DNA from: JAYEID01 sp964581885
GTDB lineage: Bacteria > Patescibacteriota > WWE3 > JAUXAW01 > JAYEID01
Length of the DNA stretch: 21,641 nucleotides
Reading direction: 5' to 3'
Assembly (NCBI GenBank): GCA_964581885.1
Contig: CAZOPS010000010.1
Location: 1 to 21,641, forward strand
The notes below the pieces were generated by a model, which worked only from the letters and a program-made list of their open reading frames with translations, did no database searches and was not told the DNA's origin. Positions 6,322 through 15,064 of the stretch are shown piece by piece; the stretch's first letter is position 1; each line of letters opens with the position of its first letter. The position numbers and the translations under genes were made by a program.

Positions 6322-8841
6322 CTACCTTAGTAGGCTAATCTGCCGATCATTCTCATGCGCACCTCGCACTGAAATTCTGTTCTGGTTTTTTTTAATCCTT
6401 TGCAAAACTCTCTCCGCTCTCTCCACAACAGGAGCGGGAAGACCAGCTAGCTCAGCTACTTTCACCCCGTAACTTTGCCACGCACTTCCTTCTACAACTT
6501 TGTATAAGAAAACTATCTCATCTTCTTCTTTGTCCACAGCCATTTCCAAATTCTTTATTTCTGAAAACTTGTTAGCAAGCACAGTTAGCTCATGGTAATG
6601 AGTAGCAAAAAGAGTAAAAGCAGCCTTTTTCTCATTCTTAACCAAATACTCAATTACCGCCCAAGCAATACTCATTCCGTCAAATGTACTTGTACCCCGA
6701 CCAATCTCATCAAAAATAATCAAGCTTCTGTCAGTACAATTATTAAGTATTTTTGCAGTTTCTACCATTTCAACCAAGAAAGTGCTTTGCCCTAGGCTCA
6801 AGTTATCAGTAGCTCCCACCCTGGTGTATATCTGATCACGAACAGGTATCCGCGCCTTCTTTGCTGGCACAAAACTACCAATCTGGGCAAGCAGGGTAAT
6901 TAAAGCTGTCTGGCGCAAATAGGTGGATTTTCCAGCCATATTAGGTCCTGTTATCAACAAAACCTGAGAATCCTTATTTTCCAGCTTTACATCATTGGGA
7001 ACAAACGCGCGCTCATCTTGAACTTGTTCAATAACAGGATGCCGCCCTTCTTTAATTTCCAAAGCCCCATCCGAAACTACATCTGGCCTTAAATATCGGT
7101 TTCTTTCTGCCACCTCGGCCAAACTAGCATAAACATCAACTTTTGCTGAACAATTGGCAACCTCTTGAGCGCTATCCACATACTCCATAATCTTATCCAA
7201 AAGCTTCTCAAACAATTTCCGTTCAAGTTCCTTTATCCTTTCTTCAGCCTGCAAAACAGTTTCTTCCCGCTCCTTCAGCTCCGGAACAATAAACCGTTCA
7301 GAATTAGTCAAGGTTTGCTTTCGGATATAAGTATCGGGAACCTTATCTAAGTTAGCCTTACTAACCTCAATGTAATAACCAAAAACTTTATTCTGGTCAA
7401 CCTTAAGAGATGATATACCCGTCCGCGATTTTTCCCGCTTTTCAAATTCTTCCACCCATTCTCGCCCTCCCTCCAACACATCACGCAGCCTATCCAATTC
7501 TGGATTTACACCATCCCCAATATAGCCCCCATCCGAAAGCGTAGCTGGGGGGGCCTCTTTTATCCACCGCTGCAGCAAACCAGAAAGCGGCGCAACTTCT
7601 GCAGCAAGTTCCGCTGACAAAATATACGCCAACGGTTCCAAATTTTCTGAAAGATATTTCGAAAGTTTTTTCACATTGCCCAAAGAAACTTTCAAACCTT
7701 CCAGATCACGGGGATTGGCTGTACCCACAGAAACCCGAGAAAGAAGTCTTTCTATATCCAGTATTCGGCCTAATACTTCCTGCACAGCTGCTCTCTGCTT
7801 AGAACTATTCTTTAGCAGCTCAACCGCAGACAATCTCTTATTAATCTCATCCACATCCTGCAAAGGCTTAAGCAGCCATTTACGAAGTTTTCGGCCACCT
7901 CCTGCTGTGTGTGTATGGTCAAGAATATCAATTAAAGTAGCACCGCGTTGCCCCCGTAAAGTAGTAAAAAGCTCTAAGTTTGCAATAGTAGTTGCTTCTA
8001 ATTGCACATAATCACCAGACCAGAAAGGTTTCAATTTCTTAATATGTGGAAGGGCACTATGCTGGGTTTCCTTTAAATAACCTAAAAGCGCCGCTGCTGC
8101 TTTAAGTCCTACCCTATTCTCATCTTCATCTAAACCAAATCCCTCAAAAGTTACTACACCAAAATGGTTTTTTAAATCTTTAGAATAATTTCTTGTTTTC
8201 CGTTCCCAATTATCATAAGGATAAATATTGGCCCTGGGAACAACCCTCAGGGCGCGGAGGACCGCAGAGTTATTGTAATTTTTGTGGGAAGAAACTATTT
8301 CTGAAGGCTGAATTCGCAAAACTTCAGAAGCTAGGTCCTTTTCCAAATCCTCAGCTCCTGTCTCATGAACATAAACTTCACCAGTACTCAAATCCGCATA
8401 GGCCAAACCTAACTTTTGTCCTTCCATCTCAAGACCTAAAATAAAATTGTTTTCTTTTTGAGCAAGATTTTTCTCATCCAAAACAGTTCCTGGCGTAACC
8501 ACACGCACAACTTCGCGTTCAACCATACCCGAAGTCTGCGCAGCATCTTCAACCTGTTCACAAATAGCTACTTTGTACCCAGCTCTAATTAATTTCCCCA
8601 GATAAGTATCTAAAGCGTGGTAGGGAATACCACACATAGGCACCCGACCATCCCGCCCCCGACTACGGGTAGTAAGAGCAATTCCTAAAATTTCAGCCGA
8701 AACTTTTGCATCACCCAAAAAAAGCTCGTAAAAATCGCCAAGACGAAAGAAGAGAAGGCTATCTGGATAATCTTTCCGGATCCGCAACCACTGCTGCATC
8801 ATCGGAGTTTCAAATTCTAACTCGTCTAAGTTATCAATCAT
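6322..8841 (-). CDS. mutS: DNA mismatch repair protein MutS
   Basis: An 839-residue MutS1, the mismatch-binding ATPase that recruits MutL. The mismatch-wedge motif GDFYE is present (Phe37, Glu39). The C-terminal ATPase has Walker A GPNMAGKST (about 632-640), the Walker B/DEIGRGTS segment from about 711, and the FATHYHEL switch. Lever, clamp and core regions are present, and the length is normal for the family. ATG 8841 is preferred over the TTG at 8865 because a perfect TATAAT (minus strand, 8851-8856) lies only 9 bases upstream, leaving almost no leader. mutL follows on the same strand. Confidence 0.97.
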   Translation of the reverse strand: MIDNLDELEFETPMMQQWLRIRKDYPDSLLFFRLGDFYELFLGDAKVSAEILGIALTTRSRGRDGRVPMCGIPYHALDTYLGKLIRAGYKVAICEQVEDAAQTSGMVEREVVRVVTPGTVLDEKNLAQKENNFILGLEMEGQKLGLAYADLSTGEVYVHETGAEDLEKDLASEVLRIQPSEIVSSHKNYNNSAVLRALRVVPRANIYPYDNWERKTRNYSKDLKNHFGVVTFEGFGLDEDENRVGLKAAAALLGYLKETQHSALPHIKKLKPFWSGDYVQLEATTIANLELFTTLRGQRGATLIDILDHTHTAGGGRKLRKWLLKPLQDVDEINKRLSAVELLKNSSKQRAAVQEVLGRILDIERLLSRVSVGTANPRDLEGLKVSLGNVKKLSKYLSENLEPLAYILSAELAAEVAPLSGLLQRWIKEAPPATLSDGGYIGDGVNPELDRLRDVLEGGREWVEEFEKREKSRTGISSLKVDQNKVFGYYIEVSKANLDKVPDTYIRKQTLTNSERFIVPELKEREETVLQAEERIKELERKLFEKLLDKIMEYVDSAQEVANCSAKVDVYASLAEVAERNRYLRPDVVSDGALEIKEGRHPVIEQVQDERAFVPNDVKLENKDSQVLLITGPNMAGKSTYLRQTALITLLAQIGSFVPAKKARIPVRDQIYTRVGATDNLSLGQSTFLVEMVETAKILNNCTDRSLIIFDEIGRGTSTFDGMSIAWAVIEYLVKNEKKAAFTLFATHYHELTVLANKFSEIKNLEMAVDKEEDEIVFLYKVVEGSAWQSYGVKVAELAGLPAPVVERAERVLQRIKKNQNRISVRGAHENDRQISLLR

Positions 8842-8850
8842 GCAATTTAC

Positions 8851-8856
8851 ATTATA
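8851..8856 (-). promoter_or_regulatory. -10 box of mutS (leaderless type)
   Basis: TATAAT on the minus strand ends 9 bases before the mutS ATG, so transcription would begin at or within a few bases of the start codon. No recognisable -35 box lies 16-18 bases further upstream. Confidence 0.5.
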
Positions 8857-8869
8857 ACACCCCAAGGAG

Positions 8870-9016
8870 CAGCTGGCGGATAGATATCGAATACCGTATA
8901 ACGCATAAAGAAGAAGTCATTCTGGAGGAAGACGAGGCTTGGCAAGGATGACGATAGAATCCACATTTTTCTAACTAGTCACCAGTTACTAGTTGCTAAT
9001 TACTAGTTGCTAGTTA
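8870..9016. repeat. Decayed interspersed repeats upstream of mutS
   Basis: CAGCTGGCGGAT at 8870-8881 is an exact half of the palindrome at 5972-5989. Bases 8916-8961 hold GTCATTCTGGAG and GGATGACGATAGAATCC, which resembles a short interspersed element seen in many uncultured-bacteria genomes (from memory, not searched). Bases 8976-9017 hold several overlapping copies of TTACTAGTTGCTA-like words, also echoed at 5941-5965. No gene is seen here. Confidence 0.45.
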
Positions 9017-10165
9017 CTAAACTCTAATTTGTTTGCGAAGGTAAAGAAGAAGCGCGCCGAGGCCAACAAAAGTAGTAATCATTGACACAAAAAAGCCCAA
9101 AACAGGAATAGCACCCAAAATATAATAAGCAGCCAATCCCAAAACCAGCGAAAGATAAATATTATATTCCACACCCGTAAACAACTCTAAAATAGCGCTA
9201 CCCAGGACAAGCCCCACAAAGATTTTTGCCAAATAAACTCCTAGAGCAAAGGCCGCAACAAGAACAAAAGCCAACGGTATACCCAAAACAGTAATAAAAA
9301 GTAGGAAAAGAGCGGGCGGAAGCAACACAAAAGCTAAAAAGCCCCAAAGCAAGGTCTTCCACAAACCCTCAATAATTTTCCCCGAAATATTTTTTGCCGC
9401 ACCCGAGAACAAATAAATAAACAAGCTACCTACCAGCAAAGCAGAAAGAAAAGAAATAAAGCGCAAAGCACGGAGGCCCGAGCGCACAACACTTTGGAAC
9501 TTCTTAAAGCCTTCCGGACTAATTGAGACCTCCTTGGGAGTAAATTTTCGAACTTCTCCAGACACCGTTGCTTCGGGATCAATTCGAATTTCCCCGTCAG
9601 CCTGATAATAAACATCACCACTAACCCGCGCAGTATCTACCAAGGAAATAATGCCCGCAGCCAAGTCTAAATCCTTAGCCACACTGCCGCTAATTGTTAT
9701 GGCTCCTGCACTACCTGTAAGCCCTCGGCCCAAATCACTTGCTATTTCCGCATTTCCTACTATTAAATTAGCGCCACCACCAACACTAGTTTCTTCATCT
9801 ATCCTTACTGTACCTCCCAACACAGTAACACTACCTCCAATCTCAGCTCCCTCAACTTCAACCACACCACCTCCAACTCTTAAATCATTATCTACATCAC
9901 CTGTAACCCGGACATTACCCCCCGCAGCCAATACATCACCCAAAACATTACCCGAAACTGTAACCGCCCCGCCTGCCACATAAAGATCACCCTCAACAGT
10001 TCCTGCCACAGTAACTTGCGGACCAGCAATGTAAAGATCGTCCTCAATTACCTCGCCAACAGCAACAGATACTGGCTGCTCAGAAGAAACAACCCGCGCC
10101 AGGGCAGGGAAGGGGAGAAAAAGAGCTAAACCAAAAAATGCAAATAAAATAAAAAGTTTTTTCAT
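9017..10165 (-). CDS. Bactofilin-like beta-repeat membrane protein
   Basis: A 382-residue protein. A signal peptide (residues 1-23, ending PALA) leads into about 180 residues of short Gly/Val-rich repeats of the type GxVxGDLxVAGGxVxVxG. These repeats are characteristic of bactofilin and polymer-forming right-handed beta-helix domains. A linker around residues 210-230 is followed by four or five hydrophobic spans and a basic C terminus. The beta-helix would therefore sit outside the membrane, unlike classical cytoplasmic bactofilins. Such fusions are common in candidate-phyla genomes; the role is probably in the envelope or a surface scaffold, by inference. It starts 9 bases after the upstream gene (10175-10882), so the two form an operon. 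Confidence 0.82.
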   Translation of the reverse strand: MKKLFILFAFFGLALFLPFPALARVVSSEQPVSVAVGEVIEDDLYIAGPQVTVAGTVEGDLYVAGGAVTVSGNVLGDVLAAGGNVRVTGDVDNDLRVGGGVVEVEGAEIGGSVTVLGGTVRIDEETSVGGGANLIVGNAEIASDLGRGLTGSAGAITISGSVAKDLDLAAGIISLVDTARVSGDVYYQADGEIRIDPEATVSGEVRKFTPKEVSISPEGFKKFQSVVRSGLRALRFISFLSALLVGSLFIYLFSGAAKNISGKIIEGLWKTLLWGFLAFVLLPPALFLLFITVLGIPLAFVLVAAFALGVYLAKIFVGLVLGSAILELFTGVEYNIYLSLVLGLAAYYILGAIPVLGFFVSMITTFVGLGALLLYLRKQIRV

Positions 10166-10174
10166 ATCCTAGAT

Positions 10175-10882
10175 TTAAAGAGTCTCAAACTCCTGGAGAA
10201 AGCAATTATAAACCTCCTGAGCTTCGGGGCCTGCTACATCATTAAAGCTAAGGAGAAGGTACTCATCATTTTGAATGAAATAATAGTTACTCATAGCATA
10301 TGCTTGGGGACTATCTTCTGTACTAACTTTTATCGCTGAAATATTATTTTTCCCAAACTGTACTTCACTAAGAGAGGGAGACGCGCCCCATGTTTCTTCC
10401 AATACAGCTTTAAGCTCCGCAATTGTTTCTGGTTCAGATTCAAACTCCTGGGAATTAATCCCAATACTTGGCCATCCTTTTTCCGAAATGTCACCTTGCA
10501 ACACAATTCGCTCATCCTTAAGGTAACCAGGCATATTATTATTAAACATCCAGTCAGGATCATACTTGAATTGATAATTGTGCCTAGTGTTTGTATAACT
10601 TACCCAATCTTCACAAACCTCAGAAAGGCTCTCGCTCTCTGCAGAAGAAGTTGCAGCAGACGGTTCCGTATCTGCAGAAGCAGTTGCTTCTTCTTCCAAA
10701 GAATCCTCTTGATCTAAAAGCGAACCCTCTCTCTGGACAGGACCAGCTTCTTGAAAACCCAAAAAGTCCTTTAGAGAAGAATCCTGATTTAAAAGATAGA
10801 AAACACCAAACCCCGAGAAGAAAGCAAAAACAACACCAATAAAAAAGAGAACTAGACCTAAGAGAAGCGCTTTATCTTTCAT
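10175..10882 (-). CDS. Membrane-anchored PsbP-like protein
   Basis: A 235-residue protein. Residues 6-31 form one hydrophobic span after a short Lys-containing N terminus. A Ser/Glu/Ala-rich linker follows (about 50-88), then a compact domain beginning WVSYTNTRHNYQFKYDPDW. The pattern of a Tyr/Asn-rich strand, then F-x-Y-x-x-x-W, recurs in PsbP-like lipoproteins and extracytoplasmic domains; the ligand is unknown. The C-terminal domain should face outwards. The start codon lies 10 bases after a TATAAT with a TTGCTA -35 box, so the mRNA is probably leaderless. It leads a two-gene operon with the bactofilin-like gene, suggesting a joint envelope role. Confidence 0.75.
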   Translation of the reverse strand: MKDKALLLGLVLFFIGVVFAFFSGFGVFYLLNQDSSLKDFLGFQEAGPVQREGSLLDQEDSLEEEATASADTEPSAATSSAESESLSEVCEDWVSYTNTRHNYQFKYDPDWMFNNNMPGYLKDERIVLQGDISEKGWPSIGINSQEFESEPETIAELKAVLEETWGASPSLSEVQFGKNNISAIKVSTEDSPQAYAMSNYYFIQNDEYLLLSFNDVAGPEAQEVYNCFLQEFETL

Positions 10883-10892
10883 ATCTGGCTGT

Positions 10893-10922
10893 ATTATACA
10901 TAAAAATCAATACTAATAGCAA
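10893..10922 (-). promoter_or_regulatory. Promoter of the PsbP-like/bactofilin operon
   Basis: On the minus strand, TTGCTA (10917-10922) is followed after 18 bases by a perfect TATAAT (10893-10898). Ten bases then lead to the ATG, with no ribosome binding site between. Confidence 0.65.
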
Positions 10923-11007
10923 GCTGTTACTGCCACGAAAAACAAATCTAGGCGGGAGAGTAACTTATATACTCAAATATAGGATTCTATTTTTCCACTA
11001 TAGGTAA

Positions 11008-11445
11008 TTAGGCAGGGTACTTTTCCATAAACTCCGCTTCTTCAATTACCAACCCCGACATAGCCTCCTCCAGTTCAGCTCGGGAAGATCCAGCACCAAG
11101 TTTTATATTCTCTTCCAAGGCATACAAGTGGAAAAAATATCTGTGAACACCAGATGGGGGACAGGGGGGAAAATAACCATCCTCGCCGCCACTATTTACA
11201 CCCTCTTTCGCACCGTCGGGGACCGAATTCTCTTCAATCACGGAAACATCAGGACCAATATTCCAAACTAGCCAGTGCGTAAACACCCCGCCCGGAGCAT
11301 CGGGATCATCCATTATCAAAACCAAACTAACTGCATCCTCCGGAACACCACTAATCTCCAAAGGAGGATTAACCCCAACCCCGTCACAGGTATACTTTTC
11401 TGGGATATATTTGCTTTTTTCTAACACGGAACTTGTTACCTTCAT
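11008..11445 (-). CDS. YbhB/YbcL family (PEBP/Raf kinase inhibitor-like) protein
   Basis: A 145-residue single-domain protein of the phosphatidylethanolamine-binding protein fold. The anion-pocket motifs are intact: DDPDAP (residues 46-51), THW (56-58) and CPPSGVHRYFF (95-105). Bacterial members are small, usually cytoplasmic or periplasmic, and have no settled function; this one has no signal peptide. It has its own short upstream gap with no clear ribosome binding site and lies between the glucan phosphorylase and the PsbP-like gene on the same strand. Confidence 0.92.
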   Translation of the reverse strand: MKVTSSVLEKSKYIPEKYTCDGVGVNPPLEISGVPEDAVSLVLIMDDPDAPGGVFTHWLVWNIGPDVSVIEENSVPDGAKEGVNSGGEDGYFPPCPPSGVHRYFFHLYALEENIKLGAGSSRAELEEAMSGLVIEEAEFMEKYPA

Positions 11446-11521
11446 TAAGAACTCTTACAGTACCAAAACTGCATTAAAAACAATTTAGAGAAATGTAAGA
11501 TTTACGAAAGACTAAAAAACT

Positions 11522-13156
11522 TTAGCGATAAGCTCTGTGCAAATACTCCTGTACCATCCGGCTAGCATTGAAAAAAGAACCATTAAGCACAATAACTTGC
11601 CTCATTATATCTTTCCACTTCTCAGGTTTATTATAAAAGGTAGAAATAATCTTGTTCTCTAGCTTCTGGTATATCTCTTCAGCATCCTCAAAAGCCCACC
11701 CTGTTTTATCTTCTACCCAGCCGTCGCGCCACCAACCATCCAAAACACTGAACTGAGGCACCCCATTCATAGCACACTTCATTCCGCTTGTACCTGATGC
11801 TTCTCGCGGGGGTAGGGGAGTATTTAGCCACACATCCACCCCAGCCACAAGGTTCTTTGCCAAATCGATATTGTAGTTTTCAAGATAAACTAAATTGATC
11901 TTACCATTCAGCTCCTGAGAAAGTCTAACCACATCTTTAATCAACTTTTTCCCCTCCTCATCTCGGGGATGTGCTTTACCTGCATAAATAATTTGGATCG
12001 GCCCCTGCTGATCCGCAATTTTCTTTAGCCTTTCTAAATCTTCGAAAAAAAGTAGGGGACGCTTATAAGAAGTAAAGCGCCGAGCCCAACAAATAGTTAA
12101 AAAATCGTAATCAAACCCTGCATTTGTTTGGGTATTTACATAGTCAATAACCTTTTCTTTTGCTTTTCGGTGCGCGCTCCAGATCTTTTCCTTTTTTATC
12201 CGTGATGCAGACCGTAAGGTGGATGGGTCGTGTCGCCAATCAGGTAACTCTGAGTCATACAGCTCCTGGAAAGGACCAGATACCCATGTTTGGGCATGAA
12301 CACCATTAGTAATAGAATGAATAGGATAATTAGGAAACATAGAACGAGAGACTTCTGCATGCCGTTTTGCCACTCCATTTATATAGCCAGACATTTCCAA
12401 CGCCAACTCTGTCATGTTCAAGCGTTCCTTTTCTTGAATTTGGGGAGGAATTACGTTAAGAAGAGAATCGCTAAGAACAGCTCTAACATCATCCCAAGAA
12501 AATTTATCATGCCCAGCCGGTACTGGCGTATGAGTAGTAAATTTACAAAAATCGCGAACTTTTTTTAAGCTTCCTAGCTGCTGGTGTAGTTCCAAACACA
12601 AGAAAGAAGAATGGCCCTCATTAAGGTGATAATGCTTAACAGAATCAAAACCTAACTTCCGAAGCAACTGAACCCCGCCAACTCCCAAGACCAGCTCTTG
12701 CTTAATTCTGTGCAACTCATCACCTCCGTAAAGTTCATTAGTAATACCGCGGTCAATATCTTCATTTTGGGGTAAGTCTGTATCTAAGAAAAAAATAGGA
12801 ACTTGCGCACCAGAAACACCCTCCGCCAAATATTTCCAAGCAGTAACATCCACAGATCGACCCTCAACTTCCACTGCCACAGTTACATCAAGGGGCTCCA
12901 AAAAATCATCAAGTCGCCAGCTAACTGGAACTTCTATCTGCTCTTCTTCCTCAACTTTCTGGTAGAAATAACCGCCGCGAGAAAGCAATGTTACGCCTAG
13001 AATAGGTAAATCGCTGTCAGCAGATGCCTTTAAAAAATCTCCGGCCAACACACCCAAACCACCAGAGTAGGTGGGGATTCTTGAATCCACGCCAATCTCC
13101 ATTGAAAAATAGGCTATTTTTCTTTTCTGCTTCTCATCTATCATTACGTCATCCAT
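11522..13156 (-). CDS. glgP: Alpha-glucan (glycogen/maltodextrin) phosphorylase, short type
   Basis: The 544-residue enzyme belongs to the short bacterial/archaeal alpha-glucan phosphorylases (GT35), which release glucose 1-phosphate from alpha-1,4-glucans with pyridoxal phosphate. The N-terminal YFSMEIGVDSRIPTYSGGLG segment (16-35) is typical. The EASGTSGMKCAMNG motif near residues 452-465 holds the cofactor lysine (about Lys460). It is much shorter than the 800-residue animal and E. coli MalP type, which is normal for this subfamily. ATG 13156 is used; ATG 13144 is an alternative start. It is divergent from the permease gene at 13230. No glycogen synthase or branching enzyme is in the window. 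Confidence 0.93.
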   Translation of the reverse strand: MDDVMIDEKQKRKIAYFSMEIGVDSRIPTYSGGLGVLAGDFLKASADSDLPILGVTLLSRGGYFYQKVEEEEQIEVPVSWRLDDFLEPLDVTVAVEVEGRSVDVTAWKYLAEGVSGAQVPIFFLDTDLPQNEDIDRGITNELYGGDELHRIKQELVLGVGGVQLLRKLGFDSVKHYHLNEGHSSFLCLELHQQLGSLKKVRDFCKFTTHTPVPAGHDKFSWDDVRAVLSDSLLNVIPPQIQEKERLNMTELALEMSGYINGVAKRHAEVSRSMFPNYPIHSITNGVHAQTWVSGPFQELYDSELPDWRHDPSTLRSASRIKKEKIWSAHRKAKEKVIDYVNTQTNAGFDYDFLTICWARRFTSYKRPLLFFEDLERLKKIADQQGPIQIIYAGKAHPRDEEGKKLIKDVVRLSQELNGKINLVYLENYNIDLAKNLVAGVDVWLNTPLPPREASGTSGMKCAMNGVPQFSVLDGWWRDGWVEDKTGWAFEDAEEIYQKLENKIISTFYNKPEKWKDIMRQVIVLNGSFFNASRMVQEYLHRAYR

Positions 13157-13190
13157 GCTAACAAAAAATAAAATATTAATCCAGAAAAAG

Positions 13191-13219
13191 TTGCGGGACT
13201 GTGTTTAAAATGAAATAAT
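13191..13219 (+). promoter_or_regulatory. Promoter of the TauE/SafE-like gene
   Basis: TTGCGG (13191-13196), a 17-base spacer, then AATAAT (13214-13219). Ten bases lead to the ATG with no ribosome binding site, so a leaderless mRNA is likely. Confidence 0.5.
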
Positions 13220-13229
13220 AAACCAGTAG

Positions 13230-13949
13230 ATGATTACTTATGCGCTTTTAGGAGCAATTTTCTTTGTTGCTGGTATTGTCCCTGCCCTTGCTGGGTTTGG
13301 GGTGTCTACAATATCCATGGCCGCAGTGTCTCTCATTCTCCCTCTAAGTGTAGCAATCCCTTTTGTAGCTATAATTTCAACCATTGCCACTGGCATTGTT
13401 GCCTACAAAACAAAAACTTCCAAAGTACTTCCCAGAATTATTCCTCTCCTTATTAGTTCTGCAATTGGGGTAACAATTGGAATGCTTCTCCTTAATATTC
13501 TGAGCGAAAATCTACTTTCTCTCCTCTTCGGAATTTTTCTTATTGGCTACGCGCTTTATGGACTTTTTACCAAGCAAGAATCTTTGCCTACCAGCTGGAT
13601 AATGAGCAGCGTCATTGGCTTTATTGCTGGATTTTTTAGTGCCTTCTTCAATATTCAAGGACCCTTAGTTGGAATCTATGCCTCCAACCACAGGCATCTT
13701 TCCAAAAAAGAAGTTAAAGATACCATTGCCACCTATATGCTCCTCACAGGATTATTCACTATTGCAGGACACTATCTTTCGGAAAGATTAACTTCAGCAG
13801 TGCTTCACTACACCATTGTTTCCATTCCCTTTCTTATTCTGGGGCTGTTTACAGGGGAACACATTTCAACAAAAATAAATCTGGAATGGGTTAAAAGGGG
13901 AATATATCTCTTAGTATTAGCAGCAGGGATTATTCTACTTATCCCTTAA
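13230..13949 (+). CDS. TauE/SafE-family membrane permease
   Basis: A 239-residue integral membrane protein with about eight hydrophobic segments in two halves. The N-terminal half has GFGVSTISMAAVSLILP and the second has GFFSAFFNIQGPLVGIY. This matches the twofold repeat of the TauE/SafE (DUF81) family, proposed exporters or importers of sulfite, sulfoacetate and similar organic anions. The substrate cannot be told from sequence. A promoter-like -10 box lies 10 bases before the ATG. It is divergent from glgP and convergent with the gene at 14028-14429. Confidence 0.85.
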   Translation: MITYALLGAIFFVAGIVPALAGFGVSTISMAAVSLILPLSVAIPFVAIISTIATGIVAYKTKTSKVLPRIIPLLISSAIGVTIGMLLLNILSENLLSLLFGIFLIGYALYGLFTKQESLPTSWIMSSVIGFIAGFFSAFFNIQGPLVGIYASNHRHLSKKEVKDTIATYMLLTGLFTIAGHYLSERLTSAVLHYTIVSIPFLILGLFTGEHISTKINLEWVKRGIYLLVLAAGIILLIP

Positions 13950-14005
13950 AAAAAGCGGGGGCTGCAGTCTGCCAAAAAATGGCAATAGTAACTACAGCTC
14001 CCCGC
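13948..14005 (-). terminator. Terminator for the 14028-14429 gene
   Basis: A stem GCGGGGGCTG (13955-13964) with CAGCTCCCCGC (13995-14005, one bulged T) encloses a small TGCCA/TGGCA hairpin. On the minus strand it is followed by seven T residues (complement of A 13948-13954). It overlaps the stop-codon region of the convergent permease gene and may serve both. Confidence 0.8.
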
Positions 14006-14027
14006 ATAGTATTCTCCATCTAACTGC

Positions 14028-14429
14028 TTAAACCAAAACCTTCTCCGCATCACAAACGGAGGACGGATCAACTACCGTACCTCCTACATAAACAACTTCA
14101 AAATACCCAGTCAAAACCAGGCAACGTCTGTAGTCGTATTTTTGAATAAAATTACGACGATACTCAAACAAACGTCGCGCGCCCTCTACAGATTCAAATT
14201 CCAGGGTAACTTCTCCCTCTCTATCCCCATTGGACTTCTCAAAACGAGAATCCTTAATCACCTCTGGACGAATCTTCGTTCCGCTTCGGCTCCTCACATG
14301 GACAACACCCTGAAAGTTGATCAGAGTTTCGTCCCTATTAGAAACCAGGACAAGAGCCTGACTTAACTCGTACCTGCACCGTGCCGCATTATCAAAAACC
14401 AGTGTCAAAGTACTAGGAACCCGGTTCAT
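14028..14429 (-). CDS. Hypothetical protein
   Basis: A 133-residue soluble protein, not recognised. It has no signal peptide or membrane span. Alternating hydrophobic and polar runs (STLTLVFD, ALVLVSN, GVVHVRSR, EVTLEFES, CLVLTGYFEVVYV) suggest a mostly beta fold, with one Arg-rich helix (GARRLFEYRRNFIQKY). It has a strong AAGGAGG site before the ATG, its own terminator, and a possible promoter at 14481-14508, so it appears to be a stand-alone expressed gene. It is divergent from the 14603-15682 pair. Confidence 0.75.
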   Translation of the reverse strand: MNRVPSTLTLVFDNAARCRYELSQALVLVSNRDETLINFQGVVHVRSRSGTKIRPEVIKDSRFEKSNGDREGEVTLEFESVEGARRLFEYRRNFIQKYDYRRCLVLTGYFEVVYVGGTVVDPSSVCDAEKVLV

Positions 14430-14480
14430 TCTAACCTCCTTAGGGTATAAAGCGGATGCAAAACACCCAATAGTAGAAAA

Positions 14481-14508
14481 ATTTTAACATAAAGTTACCA
14501 AATCTTAA
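14481..14508 (-). promoter_or_regulatory. Possible promoter of the 14028-14429 gene
   Basis: On the minus strand, TTAAGA (14503-14508) is followed after 16 bases by TAAAAT (14481-14486). The leader would be about 45 bases and includes the AAGGAGG site. The -35 match is partial. Confidence 0.35.
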
Positions 14509-14526
14509 ATATATAGGACAAACCAC

Positions 14527-14554
14527 TTGCTTACCAAAGATCTTCTGGTATCCT
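14527..14554 (+). promoter_or_regulatory. Possible extended -10 promoter for the 14603-15682 pair
   Basis: TTGCTT (14527-14532), a 16-base spacer, then TATCCT (14549-14554) preceded by TGG, which gives the TGn extension of an extended -10 box. The leader to ATG 14603 would be about 40 bases. Confidence 0.4.
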
Positions 14555-14602
14555 ATATGCACTGGATTTGGGAATGGTTTTCACAAAAAAAAGGAGAGTG
14601 GT

Positions 14603-15040
14603 ATGGCACTTCTACAAGAAATAAAGAAAAGCAGTAAGTTCGCAGTGACCTGCACTTTGATAATAGGCATGATAAGTGTCTTTGCAGGCTTGTTAGTAGG
14701 AACATTAGCACCCCCAGTTTTAATTCCTATCATCAAAGCATCAGGAATTCGTTCCATGTTCCTCGGAATTTCAGCAGGGGAGGTCCTGACCCGTATATTA
14801 CCAACTTCCTTAGTTTGTTCAGGAATTTCAGTTTTTGGAATGGGGCTTTTCTGGGAAGAGTTTCACGCCAAAAACAAAAGCTATTGGATTGCCTTTTCGG
14901 CAACCATACTATTTGGAACAATAACATTCATAACCTACTCCGAGTTAGAAAACAGTTACAACTGGGAACTAGCTGCTGTACATACAACAGTCGCCGGTCT
15001 GTATGCAACCACACTCTGTTCAGATAGCGTAATAGATTAG
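14603..15040 (+). CDS. Hypothetical membrane protein
   Basis: A 145-residue protein, not recognised. Four hydrophobic segments are visible (about residues 13-34, 66-84, 94-112 and 121-139), so it is probably a four-span inner-membrane protein. A conserved-looking acidic/aromatic loop (FWEEFHAKNKSYW) follows the second span. An AAGGAGA site precedes the ATG. The HD phosphohydrolase gene begins 24 bases downstream, so the two are very likely co-transcribed. Confidence 0.75.
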   Translation: MALLQEIKKSSKFAVTCTLIIGMISVFAGLLVGTLAPPVLIPIIKASGIRSMFLGISAGEVLTRILPTSLVCSGISVFGMGLFWEEFHAKNKSYWIAFSATILFGTITFITYSELENSYNWELAAVHTTVAGLYATTLCSDSVID

Positions 15041-15064
15041 AACTGCAAAGAAGGAGGGCTAACA

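Noticed and set aside
7676..8011. 111-residue plus-strand open frame inside mutS
   Set aside because: Antisense to the conserved MutS core; no start signals.
9651..9983. 110-residue Pro/Thr-rich plus-strand open frame
   Set aside because: It is the antisense shadow of the Gly/Val repeats of the bactofilin-like gene.
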